The notes beneath the pieces were generated by a model. That model saw nothing but the letters and a program-made list of their open reading frames with translations, was not told the DNA's origin and searched no databases. This document shows positions 10,692-18,594 of a stretch of 64,000 nt of DNA, one piece after another. The position numbers and the translations under genes are program-made. Location of the stretch: contig NZ_CP165727.1 of assembly GCF_041200175.1 (NCBI RefSeq), positions 4,777,501-4,841,500 of the forward strand, read 5' to 3'. Position 1 is the stretch's first letter. Each line of letters starts with the position of its first letter. Origin of the DNA: Streptomyces sp. R33. Lineage in GTDB: Bacteria > Actinomycetota > Actinomycetes > Streptomycetales > Streptomycetaceae.

Positions 10692-11000
10692 CTAGACGGC
10701 CATTCCGTAGACGATGGTGAAGAGGGTGCCGAGGGAGCCGATGATGAAGACTCCGGTGAGGCCGGCGACGATCAGGCCCTTGCCTTGTTCCGCGCTGAAC
10801 GTGTCGCGCAGGGCGGTCGCGCCGATGCGCTGCTTGGCCGCGCCCCAGATGGCGATGCCGAGGCAGAGGAGGATCGCAACGGCCATGACCACCTCGATCA
10901 TGACCTTCGCTTCGTTGCCGAGACTGCCGAACGGCCCCCAGTTCGGGGCGATTCCGCCGATGATGGTGGTGATGTCGCCCTTTTCGGCTGCCAGGATCAT
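10692..11000 (-). CDS. VirB2-like small membrane protein, first gene of T4SS-like operon
   Basis: 102 residues with two hydrophobic helices (VMIEVVMAVAILLCLGIAIWGAA and GLIVAGLTGVFIIGSLGTLFTIVYG) separated by a short polar loop. This two-helix form of about 100 residues is that of VirB2/TrbC-type pilin-like components. There is no clear signal peptide. A GTG at 11009 is in frame, but AGGGG would then be only 2 nt away; from the ATG at 11000 the spacing is 11 nt, so the ATG is chosen. It is the promoter-proximal gene of the operon. Function is inferred from topology and neighbours. Confidence 0.6.
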   Translation of the reverse strand: MILAAEKGDITTIIGGIAPNWGPFGSLGNEAKVMIEVVMAVAILLCLGIAIWGAAKQRIGATALRDTFSAEQGKGLIVAGLTGVFIIGSLGTLFTIVYGMAV

Positions 11001-11404
11001 GTAACTCACCGCCCCTGTATGGGTAGTTCCGGTCGCCCGTGCCCGACGGCAGGGGTCACGTACTATCTTCGCTGATGAAACCGTCGTCGTACGTCGACTT
11101 GACGGCTCTCTTTACCCGATCTCCCGGCCCTTGGCCCGCTCGCGCGCTCTGACCTGGGCACGGGCGGCGGGCATCCGAAAGAACGTATGGTCACTCTGTG
11201 TATCACGGGGGGTGACCCCGGGCAATGATTGCCCTCTCGGCTTGCGGGGGGCCGCTCGGGTGGCCGCCGTTCGGCGCAGTGTGCGGGCGTGTCGTTGGGC
11301 CGAGCCGTTGACGTTCGTCCGACATTCCGTCAGTCGTTCCATCGCTTCGGCGTGTTGCGGGAGATGCTCCAGGCCGTTCGACAGGACGACGCAAGGAGTG
11401 ACGG
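11001..11404. other. Intergenic promoter region, T4SS operon / collagen-like gene
   Basis: No credible gene is seen in these 404 bp between divergently transcribed units. It must carry the promoters for the minus-strand T4SS-like operon and the plus-strand collagen-like gene. The clearest structure is a pair of abutting inverted repeats at 11206-11234. I cannot assign -35/-10 elements with confidence. Confidence 0.5.
11206..11234. promoter_or_regulatory. Two abutting inverted repeats (possible operator)
   Basis: CGGGG-GGTGA-CCCCG (11206-11220) is followed directly by GGGCAA-TGA-TTGCCC (11220-11234). They sit midway between two divergent transcription units and have no T-tract, so an operator is at least as likely as a terminator. 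Confidence 0.4.
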
Positions 11405-12064
11405 ATGGGTTCCGCAGTGAAGGCCGCTCGGCGTGCGTGGCTGGCCGGCGGATGCGCGGTTTCGCTGGCGGTCGCGTTCATGGGCGCCTCGGTCCCGGCG
11501 GCGGCTGCCGGGGGGACGGCCGTGGTGGTGGCGCCCGGCTGGGGCGGCAGGTGTCCGGAGCCGCATGCGAGAACGCTGCCGGCCCCGCAGGCCGGCAGGG
11601 CGGCGCCTGCCAGTTCGTGTGCCGGGGCCAAGGGCGATCGGGGGCCCCAGGGGCCCCACGGGCCCAAGGGTGACCGGGGGCCGAAGGGTGACCGGGGGCC
11701 GAAGGGTGACCGAGGGCCGGCGGGTCCGCCCGGGCCGCGCGGGCCGCAGGGACCCTGCCAGGACATCGACACGGCCCCGGGAGTGAGCGACCTGGAGTTC
11801 AGTGCCGTCCTGCACCGGGGCAGGACGTTCCTCGGTGTGCGCGACACGGCGCCGGTCGGCGCGTACACCTGGCGGGACCTCACCACGGCGCTGAACCCGG
11901 GGCATCCGCGGAACGCGTGCGGGGTGTCGGTCAACACCGTGGGAGCCACGGTGTTCGTGAAGGTGCTGACGACCCAGGGCGACGTGTTCGAGAACCACTG
12001 CACGTACACGGGGACGGGCGCGCTCACCTGTCCGTCGGGGTGGACGGCCATCATCAGGCCCTGA
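11405..12064 (+). CDS. Secreted collagen-like protein
   Basis: 219 residues. The N-terminal signal peptide is about residues 1-35 (a hydrophobic core followed by ASVPAAAA). Residues 74-118 form 15 uninterrupted Gly-X-Y triplets, including three GPKGDR units, bounded by Cys72 and Cys118. The C-terminal domain of about 100 residues has paired cysteines and no recognised family. The repeat is visible in the DNA as three 18-bp units at 11666-11719, so copy number may vary by slippage. It is probably a short trimeric collagen-like stalk displayed or released outside the cell. The ATG has AGGAG 6 nt upstream (about 11394-11398). Confidence 0.8.
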   Translation: MGSAVKAARRAWLAGGCAVSLAVAFMGASVPAAAAGGTAVVVAPGWGGRCPEPHARTLPAPQAGRAAPASSCAGAKGDRGPQGPHGPKGDRGPKGDRGPKGDRGPAGPPGPRGPQGPCQDIDTAPGVSDLEFSAVLHRGRTFLGVRDTAPVGAYTWRDLTTALNPGHPRNACGVSVNTVGATVFVKVLTTQGDVFENHCTYTGTGALTCPSGWTAIIRP

Positions 12065-12099
12065 GGGCCGTTGTCAGTGGGGCGCGGCACAGTGGACTG

Positions 12100-12510
12100 A
12101 TGACGACTGCGACTCCGTGGACCCTGAAGGACATCGAAGCGGCCATCCGGGCGGGTTGGTCGGCCGAGACCTGTTCGCCCGATGACGTCGAGCGGGCGCC
12201 CTGGACGGCCGACAACCCTGCCTGGGGGCACTGCGACATCACTTCGCTGGTGGTGCAGGACCTGATGGGGGGAGGGCTGATGGTCGGGGAGGTCTGGCTC
12301 GAGGGGGAGCAGCAGGGGTTCCATACGTGGAACGTGCTCCCCGGGGGGATACAGGTGGATCTGACGCGGGAGCAGTTCCGCCGGGGCCAGGTGGTGACGG
12401 AGGGGCGGCTGATGGGGCCGCGGCCGCAGGGGCGGCTGCCGCGGCGCTGGGAGGAGTACCAACTGCTGCGCGGGCGGGTCGAGGCCAGGCTGGGGGCGAT
12501 CGGCGGCTGA
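12100..12510 (+). CDS. YunG-like protein
   Basis: 136 residues, soluble, without signal or membrane segment. The pattern WTLKDIEAAIRAGWSAETCSPDD followed by WGHCDITSLVVQDLMGGGLM and GFHTWNVLPGG, with spaced Cys, His and Trp, resembles the YunG family. Those conserved residues suggest a small papain- or transglutaminase-like fold, but no activity is established. The start at 12100 follows a 35-bp gap after the collagen-like gene. A terminator-like hairpin lies directly after the stop. Confidence 0.65.
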   Translation: MTTATPWTLKDIEAAIRAGWSAETCSPDDVERAPWTADNPAWGHCDITSLVVQDLMGGGLMVGEVWLEGEQQGFHTWNVLPGGIQVDLTREQFRRGQVVTEGRLMGPRPQGRLPRRWEEYQLLRGRVEARLGAIGG

Positions 12511-12511
12511 G

Positions 12512-12534
12512 CCCCGGGCCGGCGGAGCCCGGGG
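12512..12534. terminator. Hairpin between convergent genes
   Basis: CCCCGGGC (12512-12519) and GCCCGGGG (12527-12534) form a perfect 8-bp stem with a 7-nt loop, one base after the stop of the YunG-like gene and ahead of the convergent pentapeptide-repeat gene. No U-tract is present, as is common in Streptomyces. Confidence 0.5.
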
Positions 12535-12560
12535 GGTGAGTCCGGGTTCCCGGGGGCGGG

Positions 12561-13424
12561 TTACGCGGGCCAGTGCGCGGGGCGGGCCAGCGTCGGGGGG
12601 ATCTTGGTCCTGGCGTCGCCGCGGGCTGCGCTGAGCTGGGGCTGGGTCAGGAAGAGGGTGTCGCGGAGGTCCGCCCCGCGCAGGTCGGCGTCGCGGAAGT
12701 CCGCGCCGATCAGGTCCGCCAGGCGGAGGTCTGCGCCGTTGAGGTTCGCGGCGATGAGGTAGGCGCCGCGGAGGTTGGCGCCGCGGAGGTCCGCGCCTGC
12801 GAGGCGGGCGCCCATCAGGTCGGCGCCGCGGTGGTTCTTCTTGCGGGCCGGGGCCTTGGCGCGGGCCAGCTCGCTGGCGCGCAGGAGGAGCGTGTTGATG
12901 CGCCCGCGCAGGTCGCCCACGTCCAGGGCGGTGAGGGCGTCCGCGTCGGCGGCGGTCCACTGCGTGGTCTCGGCCAGCGCGCGGTTCAGGTCCGCGTGGA
13001 CCGGGGCGGCAGCCGGGAGGGCGAGCGCCGCGGTGACGTAGAAGAGCAGTTCGTGCAGCTGCCGCAGGACGGGGAAGACCTCGTACATCCGGGCGGCCGT
13101 GCCGGGGTGCGTACGCCAGTCCCGGCCGCCGAAGGTCACCTGGGAGACCTGCTGGCCCGCGCCGAAGCAGTCGAAGACGGTGCAGCCCTGGAAGCCCTTG
13201 TCGCGCAGCCGGGTGTGGATGCCGCAGCGGAAGTCCTGCTGGAGGTTCTTGCAGGGCGTTCCGGCGGCCTTGTTCACCGCGAAGTCGTTGGACTTGGCGA
13301 AGGGCAGGGCGACGCAGCAGAGCGCGAAGCAGTTCGAGCAGTCTGCCTGCAGGACGGGGAGGGCCGGGAGGGCGGCCCCGGCGGGGACGGCGGGCGTGGC
13401 GGGCGTGGCGGGAGTTGCGGACAC
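12561..13424 (-). CDS. Pentapeptide-repeat protein with Cys-rich N-terminal domain
   Basis: 287 residues. An Ala/Pro-rich start is followed by a Cys-rich segment (DCSNCFALCCVAL near 28, then single Cys at spaced intervals, CTVFDCFG near 82) that could bind metal. A helical middle follows, and then about 12 A(D/N)LxX pentapeptides (ADLMGARLAGADLRGANLRG onward, about 200-265) that form a right-handed beta-helix. Function is unknown; the fold is clear. The start is GTG (13424). The gene lies 10 bp downstream of the acetyltransferase gene on the same strand and is probably co-transcribed. Confidence 0.8.
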   Translation of the reverse strand: MSATPATPATPAVPAGAALPALPVLQADCSNCFALCCVALPFAKSNDFAVNKAAGTPCKNLQQDFRCGIHTRLRDKGFQGCTVFDCFGAGQQVSQVTFGGRDWRTHPGTAARMYEVFPVLRQLHELLFYVTAALALPAAAPVHADLNRALAETTQWTAADADALTALDVGDLRGRINTLLLRASELARAKAPARKKNHRGADLMGARLAGADLRGANLRGAYLIAANLNGADLRLADLIGADFRDADLRGADLRDTLFLTQPQLSAARGDARTKIPPTLARPAHWPA

Positions 13425-13434
13425 CCCTTCATTG

Positions 13435-13953
13435 TCACCGGTCGGGGGCGGTGAGCCGCATCTGGAGGGCCGACCAGAGGACGCCGTCGACCTCCTCCAC
13501 GTCCTTCAGTACCTGCTCGGTGCGGAAGCCGAGCTTCTCGTAGAGGCGTACGGCCGCGGTGTTGTGGGTGTAGACGCCGAGGTCGAGCGAGGGCAGGCCC
13601 AGCTCGTCGAAGGCGCGGGCGACGGCGAGTGTGAGGAGGGTCTCGCCGAGGCCCTGGCCGCGTGCCTCGGGGGCGATCAGTACGCGGCCCAGGCGGGTGC
13701 CGCGTACGGAGATGTGGCCGAGGGGGCGTCCGTCGGGGGAGACCGCGGTCCAGGTGTGGCGGTCCGGCTCGGCGGCGTAGGCGGTGAGCTGGGCGTCGTC
13801 CAGCGGCCAGGTGAAGGCCGGCCCCGCCCAGGTGACGAGCTCGGCCCGGGTGGTGATCCAGCGGCGGAGGGCCGGGGCGTCGTCAGCGGGGCGGAACGGG
13901 CGCAGCGAGAGGGGCGCGGGCGCCGCCGAGGGTGAGGAAGGCGTCGTGTTCAT
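13435..13953 (-). CDS. GNAT family N-acetyltransferase
   Basis: 172 residues. Motif A is IAPEARGQGLGETLLTLAV (acetyl-CoA pyrophosphate loop), and motif B is YTHNTAAVRLYEKLGF. Together they define a GNAT enzyme; the arrangement resembles the RimJ/RimL-like and antibiotic-type acetyltransferases. Substrate unknown. The ATG at 13953 has no strong ribosome-binding site, so the mRNA may be leaderless. It lies divergent from the LysE-type exporter with about 60 bp between them. Confidence 0.85.
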   Translation of the reverse strand: MNTTPSSPSAAPAPLSLRPFRPADDAPALRRWITTRAELVTWAGPAFTWPLDDAQLTAYAAEPDRHTWTAVSPDGRPLGHISVRGTRLGRVLIAPEARGQGLGETLLTLAVARAFDELGLPSLDLGVYTHNTAAVRLYEKLGFRTEQVLKDVEEVDGVLWSALQMRLTAPDR

Positions 13954-14016
13954 GTCTCGAGTATTCGTGTGCGGAACCCGGTTGATCGCGGGGGCCGGTG
14001 CGGTGAGCATCCGTAC

Positions 14017-14625
14017 ATGACAGAAGTGATCGCAGTTGCCGTCATCACCCTCCTCGCCGTGATCAGTCCCGGCGCCGATTTCGCGATGGTCGTCCGGAAC
14101 AGCTATCTGTACGGGCGGCCCACCGGGCTCTTCGCGGCGGCCGGTGTCGCGGCCGGCGTGCTGGTGCACGTCTCGTACACGATGCTCGGGGTCGGTCTCC
14201 TGATCGCCTCCTCCACGGCCCTGTTCACGGCGATCAAGCTGGCGGGTGCCGCGTACCTGGTGTGGATCGGGATCCGGACCTTCCGGGCGCGGGCCGAGCT
14301 GAGCGTGGACCTGGAGTCCAAGCCGGAGCTGACCCGGGTGGGTGCGCTGCGGTCCGGGTTCCTGACCAACGTGCTCAACCCGAAGACCACGCTGTTCGTG
14401 GTGTCGACGTTCACGCAGGTCGTCAACCCGGACACGCCGGTCTGGCAGCAGGCCGGGTACGGGCTGTTCATGTCGGCGGCGCACCTGGGCTGGTTCGGTG
14501 CGGTCGCGCTGTTCTTCTCGAACTCCCGGCTGCGCGACCGGATGCTGAAGGCGCAGAAGGAGCTGAACCGGGCGATCGGCTCGGTGCTGGTGGGGCTCGG
14601 GGTCGGGCTGGGCTTCGCCCGCTGA
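14017..14625 (+). CDS. LysE family amino-acid/metabolite exporter
   Basis: 202 residues with about six membrane helices. The N-terminal signature AVISPGADFAMVVRNS is characteristic of LysE/RhtB exporters, as is SGFLTNVLNPKTTLFV (about 110-125). It probably exports an amino acid or similar small molecule across the cytoplasmic membrane; the substrate cannot be deduced. The ATG at 14017 is chosen because the first transmembrane helix begins directly after it. Confidence 0.88.
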   Translation: MTEVIAVAVITLLAVISPGADFAMVVRNSYLYGRPTGLFAAAGVAAGVLVHVSYTMLGVGLLIASSTALFTAIKLAGAAYLVWIGIRTFRARAELSVDLESKPELTRVGALRSGFLTNVLNPKTTLFVVSTFTQVVNPDTPVWQQAGYGLFMSAAHLGWFGAVALFFSNSRLRDRMLKAQKELNRAIGSVLVGLGVGLGFAR

Positions 14626-14708
14626 GGTCCCGCGCCGGTGTTCCGGCCGGGGCCCGTTGTTCGGTGAAGGCCTGGCGGGGCGGGTTACCTGTCGGTAGCG
14701 TGCCGGGC

Positions 14709-15503
14709 ATGGCGATCTCCGAGGCGTTCTTCGAACGGGTCGATGCCGGGCGGTTCCTGGCCACCGAGTACACGCGGGGGCCGTGGGACCCCGGCTCGCA
14801 GCATGCCGGGCCGCCGGCGGCGCTGCTCGGCCGGGCCGTGGAGGAGCGGGAGGGCGCCCGCGCGGACATGCGGATCGCGAGGATCACGTACGAGATCCTG
14901 CGGCCGGTGCCGATCGGCCCGCTGGAGATCACCACGTCGGTGCTCCGGGCCGGCCGCAGCACGGAGGTGGTCGAGGCCGCCCTCGCCCCGGCCGGGGCCG
15001 CGCCGGTGATGCTCGCGCGGGCGCTGCGGATCCGGGTGGCCGAGGAGGCCGTGCCCGGGGTGGCCCCGGGGCCGCAGCTGCCGCCGCCCGGGGAGGTGGA
15101 GGTGACGCCGTTCTTCCCGGTGCCGTGGGAGACCGGCTACCACTCGGCGATGGAGACCCGGTTCACCGAGGGCGCGTTCGTGGAGCTGGGCCCCGGCACG
15201 TGCTGGATGCGGATGAAGGTGCCGCTCGTCGCCGGGGAGGAGACCAGGCCGCTGGACCGGGTCCTGATCGCCGCCGACTCGGGCAACGGGATCAGCTCGG
15301 TCATGGACTTCGGGCGGTACGTGTTCATCAACGGCGACCTGACCGTGCACCTGCACCGCCACCCGGTGGGCGAGTGGGCCTGTGTGGAGGCCCGTACGAG
15401 TGTGGACGCGGGCGGGATCGGGCTCGCCGACGCCCGGCTGCACGACGAGAAGGGGCCGATCGGGCGGAGCGCGCAGAGCCTGTTCGTCGCACCGCGCTCC
15501 TAG
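14709..15503 (+). CDS. Thioesterase family protein (double hotdog)
   Basis: 264 residues. Two hotdog-like halves are visible: FERVDAGRFLATEYTRGPWDPGSQHAGPPAALL then RITYEILRPVPIGPLEI, and a second half with LIAADSGNGISSVMDFGRYVFINGDLTVHLHRHPVGEW. This matches acyl-CoA thioesterase-like proteins of the TesB type, which hydrolyse acyl-CoA to free acid and CoA. The acyl substrate is unknown. The C terminus and stop codon lie in a 14-bp tandem repeat, so the end of the protein may vary between strains. Confidence 0.8.
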   Translation: MAISEAFFERVDAGRFLATEYTRGPWDPGSQHAGPPAALLGRAVEEREGARADMRIARITYEILRPVPIGPLEITTSVLRAGRSTEVVEAALAPAGAAPVMLARALRIRVAEEAVPGVAPGPQLPPPGEVEVTPFFPVPWETGYHSAMETRFTEGAFVELGPGTCWMRMKVPLVAGEETRPLDRVLIAADSGNGISSVMDFGRYVFINGDLTVHLHRHPVGEWACVEARTSVDAGGIGLADARLHDEKGPIGRSAQSLFVAPRS

Positions 15504-15531
15504 CACCGCGCTCCTGGCACCGCGCTCCTGG
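15490..15531 (+). repeat. 14-bp tandem repeat across a stop codon
   Basis: Three copies of CACCGCGCTCCTRG occur in tandem (15490-15503, 15504-15517, 15518-15531), followed by a degenerate fourth. The first copy encodes the last residues and TAG stop of the thioesterase gene. Because 14 is not a multiple of three, a change in copy number upstream of the stop would alter the reading frame. Confidence 0.85.
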
Positions 15532-15632
15532 CGCCGCGATCCCAGCGGCGCGCTCGGAGTGGCGCGGGCGCGGCGGCCTTCCCGGTCAACCCGGTTCCGT
15601 GGCACGGCAGTCGGTGTGGCAGGCTCGGGTCA

Positions 15633-17297
15633 ATGGAGCCCCTGAGAGACCTCGACCCCGCCCGGATCGGGGCGCACGCGCTGCTGGCCCGGCTCGGTGC
15701 CGGAGGGATGGGGCAGGTGTACCTCGGGCGCTCGCCGGGCGGGCGTCTGGTCGCCGTGAAGGTGATCCGGGACGAGATCACCGGCCACCCCGAGGCCCTG
15801 GCCCGGTTCCGGCGTGAGGCCGAGACCGTGCGCGCGGTGCGGTCGGCGTACACGGCGAACCTGATCGACGCCTCGCTGGCGGCGCCGCCGTTCTGGCTGG
15901 CCACGGAGTACGTGGCGGGTCCGACGCTCGGTCATGCCGTGGCGGAGCGCGGCGGTTTGCCCGCGGACACCTGCCGCCGGCTGTTCGCGGCCCTCGCGGA
16001 GGGGCTGGCGAGCGTCCATGCGTACGGGGTGACGCACCGGGACCTCAAACCGCAGAACGTCATCCTGGGCGCGCAGGGCCCGCAGCTCATCGACTTCGGC
16101 ATCGCGCGCGGCGTGGGCGAGACGGCCCTCACCCAGGACGGCCAGGCCCCGGGGACCCCGGGGTACACCGCGCCCGAGGTGCTGCTCGGGGCCGAGGCGG
16201 GGGCCGCAGCGGACGTCTTCGCGCTGGGCGCGACGCTCGCGTACGCGGCGACCGGGCGGCCGCCGTTCGGCACGGGCGCCGCGCCGAGCGTGAGCTACCG
16301 GGCGGTGCACGAGCCGGTCGACGTGGCCGGGGTGGAGCCGGGGCTGGCGGCCCTGATCGAGGCGTGCGTGGCGAAGGACCCGGCGGCCCGGCCGGCCCTG
16401 CCCGAGGTCATCGGCCGGTGCGGGGTACGGGACGCGCTGATCGACGATCCCGTGTACGTGGGGCTGGGCGCGCTGGGCGAGGCCGTACCGGTGCACGAGA
16501 TGCGGACGCAGGGGCCGGGCCTGCCGTACGGCTACACGCCGACGCAGCACACGGCCCGGATCCCGCCGCGGCGTGGGCGGACGGGCGTGTGGGTGGCGGC
16601 CGTGGCGGTGGCCGCGGCCCTGTCGCTGGCGGCCTGGAAGCTGGCCCCGTTCGACGGGAACGGCGAGGGGAGCCGGGGCAAGGACGGTGCGGCGGGTGTC
16701 ACGGGTACGCCCGGGCAGACGCCGGGTGCGGGCGGCGCCGCGCCCTCGGTGTCCCAGAGCGCCGGCAAGCCCCCTGCCGAGTACATCGAGGGCAACCGGA
16801 TCTCGCACTACTTCTGGCTGCCCTCCACCGACCCGGAGCGCGCCGCGCACGGCACCGGCGCGTGCAACCTGGGGCCGGAGCAGAAGCCGCCCGGTGCGGA
16901 CATGCAGGCCGGCGCCGAGGTCTCGGGGAAGTCCGTGAACATCAGCATGCGCATCAAGTATGCGGAGAACAGCGAGACCAAACCCGATCCGTACTACGTG
17001 TCGGTGGCGGTCAGGTCCCCGCACGACCTCGACCCGTCCACCGGCAAGCCCTTCCCCATGGACAACCGGGCCGTGGGCTTCACCAGCAAGCCCGTCGACA
17101 TCTACGGCAAGTGGAAGACGGGCGAGTTCCTGACGCTCAAGTACCCGGACGACTTCGCGGAGCACGTGAACGGCAAGACGTACCCCGGCGTGCCCCTGGC
17201 CAACGACCCGGGGGACTGGACGGTGGTCTTCTACCACGTCGAGGATGACCCTACGAAGTACGCAAGCATCCTCTGCACGGGCTTCCGAGTGGGGTAG
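15633..17297 (+). CDS. Membrane-anchored Ser/Thr protein kinase (PknB type)
   Basis: 554 residues. The kinase domain spans about residues 12-265: Gly-rich loop LGAGGMGQVYLG (21-32), ATP lysine K43, catalytic HRDLKPQN (135-142), DFG (154-156) and the activation-loop end GTPGYTAPE (174-182). A Thr-rich juxtamembrane stretch precedes one helix (about 318-336). A roughly 215-residue extracytoplasmic domain of no recognised family follows; it lacks PASTA repeats. It phosphorylates Ser/Thr on cytoplasmic proteins, perhaps in response to an outside ligand. A cell-wall hydrolase follows 61 bp downstream and may be functionally linked. Confidence 0.92.
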   Translation: MEPLRDLDPARIGAHALLARLGAGGMGQVYLGRSPGGRLVAVKVIRDEITGHPEALARFRREAETVRAVRSAYTANLIDASLAAPPFWLATEYVAGPTLGHAVAERGGLPADTCRRLFAALAEGLASVHAYGVTHRDLKPQNVILGAQGPQLIDFGIARGVGETALTQDGQAPGTPGYTAPEVLLGAEAGAAADVFALGATLAYAATGRPPFGTGAAPSVSYRAVHEPVDVAGVEPGLAALIEACVAKDPAARPALPEVIGRCGVRDALIDDPVYVGLGALGEAVPVHEMRTQGPGLPYGYTPTQHTARIPPRRGRTGVWVAAVAVAAALSLAAWKLAPFDGNGEGSRGKDGAAGVTGTPGQTPGAGGAAPSVSQSAGKPPAEYIEGNRISHYFWLPSTDPERAAHGTGACNLGPEQKPPGADMQAGAEVSGKSVNISMRIKYAENSETKPDPYYVSVAVRSPHDLDPSTGKPFPMDNRAVGFTSKPVDIYGKWKTGEFLTLKYPDDFAEHVNGKTYPGVPLANDPGDWTVVFYHVEDDPTKYASILCTGFRVG

Positions 17298-17358
17298 TGC
17301 TTCCGACGACACGGGCGATTCACACGTTAAAGCGACGGGGATGGGGGAGTGTTGACGG

Positions 17359-18381
17359 GTGCGCAGATTCTGGATGGCGAGTGGGATCGGGATCGGGCTC
17401 TGTCTGAGCTTCCTCGTGCTGATCGTGGTGGGTACGTACTCCGCCGCGGCCGGCATGGTGGGTGCCGGGGCCGGGGGCCGGGTGCTCGGGCTGGCCAAGG
17501 GGGCCGTACCCGCGAAGTACCAGAACCTGGTGCAGAAGTGGGGGGCGCTGTGCCCGGCCATGACGCCTGCGCTGCTGGCCGCCCAGCTGTACTCGGAGAG
17601 CGGCTGGAATCCGAGCGCCGTCAGCCCGGCCGACGCCCGCGGCATCGCGCAGTTCATCCCGGGCACGTGGGCCGGTCACGGCATCGACGGGGACGGTGAC
17701 GGCGACCGCGACATCTGGGACCCCAACGATGCGATCCCCTCGGCCGCTTCGTACGACTGCGAGCTGGCCAAGGACGTGGCGGGGGTGCCCGGGGACCCGA
17801 CGGGCAACATGCTCGCGGCCTACAACGCGGGGGCGTACGCGGTCATCAAGTACGGCGGGGTGCCCCCGTACAAGGAGACCCAGGGGTACGTGAAGACCAT
17901 CACGACCCTCGCGAAGAGCTTCGAGCGGCCGGTCGGGCGGGTCGCGCCCTCGCAGCAGGCCGCCGGGGCCATCTACTTCGCGCAGAAGCAGTTGGGGACC
18001 CCGTACCTGTGGGGCGGCAACGGCACGCCGGACCAGGACGGGCGGTTCGACTGCTCGGGGCTGACCAAGGCGGCGTACGAATCGGTGGGGATCGAGCTGC
18101 CGCGCGTCGCCAACGACCAGTACAACGCCGGGCCGCATCCCGCGCGCGGCGAACTGCTGCCCGGTGACCTGGTGTTCTTCTCCGATGATCTGACGAACTC
18201 TCGGGAGATCCGGCACGTCGGCCTCTACGTGGGCGGTGGATTCATGATCAACGCCCCGTACACGGGCGCTGTGATCCGCTTCGACAAGATCGACACCCCC
18301 GACTACTTCGGCGCGACGCGTGTCACCAAGGACGGGGCCGAGGCCCTTCCCGACCGCACCGCCGACGCCAAGTCCCCCTAG
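17359..18381 (+). CDS. Bifunctional lytic transglycosylase / NlpC-P60 endopeptidase
   Basis: 340 residues. An N-terminal membrane or signal segment (about 3-30) is followed by a lysozyme-like SLT domain (about 55-185: AAQLYSESGWNPSAVSPADARGIAQF with catalytic Glu, and MLAAYNAGAYAV). A C-terminal NlpC/P60 domain follows (about 200-320: GTPYLWGGNGTPDQDGRFDCSGL with catalytic Cys, later HVGLYVGGG with the His). It cleaves both glycan strands and stem peptides of peptidoglycan. The same two-domain plan is used by VirB1-like hydrolases of Gram-positive conjugative elements (Tn916 Orf14), so it could serve the T4SS-like machine 6 kb away. GTG start, with GGAG 9 nt upstream. Confidence 0.88.
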   Translation: MRRFWMASGIGIGLCLSFLVLIVVGTYSAAAGMVGAGAGGRVLGLAKGAVPAKYQNLVQKWGALCPAMTPALLAAQLYSESGWNPSAVSPADARGIAQFIPGTWAGHGIDGDGDGDRDIWDPNDAIPSAASYDCELAKDVAGVPGDPTGNMLAAYNAGAYAVIKYGGVPPYKETQGYVKTITTLAKSFERPVGRVAPSQQAAGAIYFAQKQLGTPYLWGGNGTPDQDGRFDCSGLTKAAYESVGIELPRVANDQYNAGPHPARGELLPGDLVFFSDDLTNSREIRHVGLYVGGGFMINAPYTGAVIRFDKIDTPDYFGATRVTKDGAEALPDRTADAKSP

Positions 18382-18594
18382 CTGCCCCGTTCGCCACGCT
18401 GCGTCAACCCAAGGCCCTGAGCTGCGACGATGAGTCACTCTTCGATAACGTTGCCGTGATCATTCGGTGGAGAGTGGAACGTGGCGTTCAGAACGGGCGT
18501 TCCATGGACGCAGGCTTGATCAACGGGGGGGTTCAGGGGCGCACACAGGGGTGCGCCCGAGGGGAACCGAGCAAGGGCAAGGGGCCGCATCGCC

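Noticed and set aside
3899..11000. An integrative conjugative element
   Set aside because: No relaxase, integrase, replication gene, tRNA attachment site or flanking repeats were seen, and GC pattern matches the neighbours.
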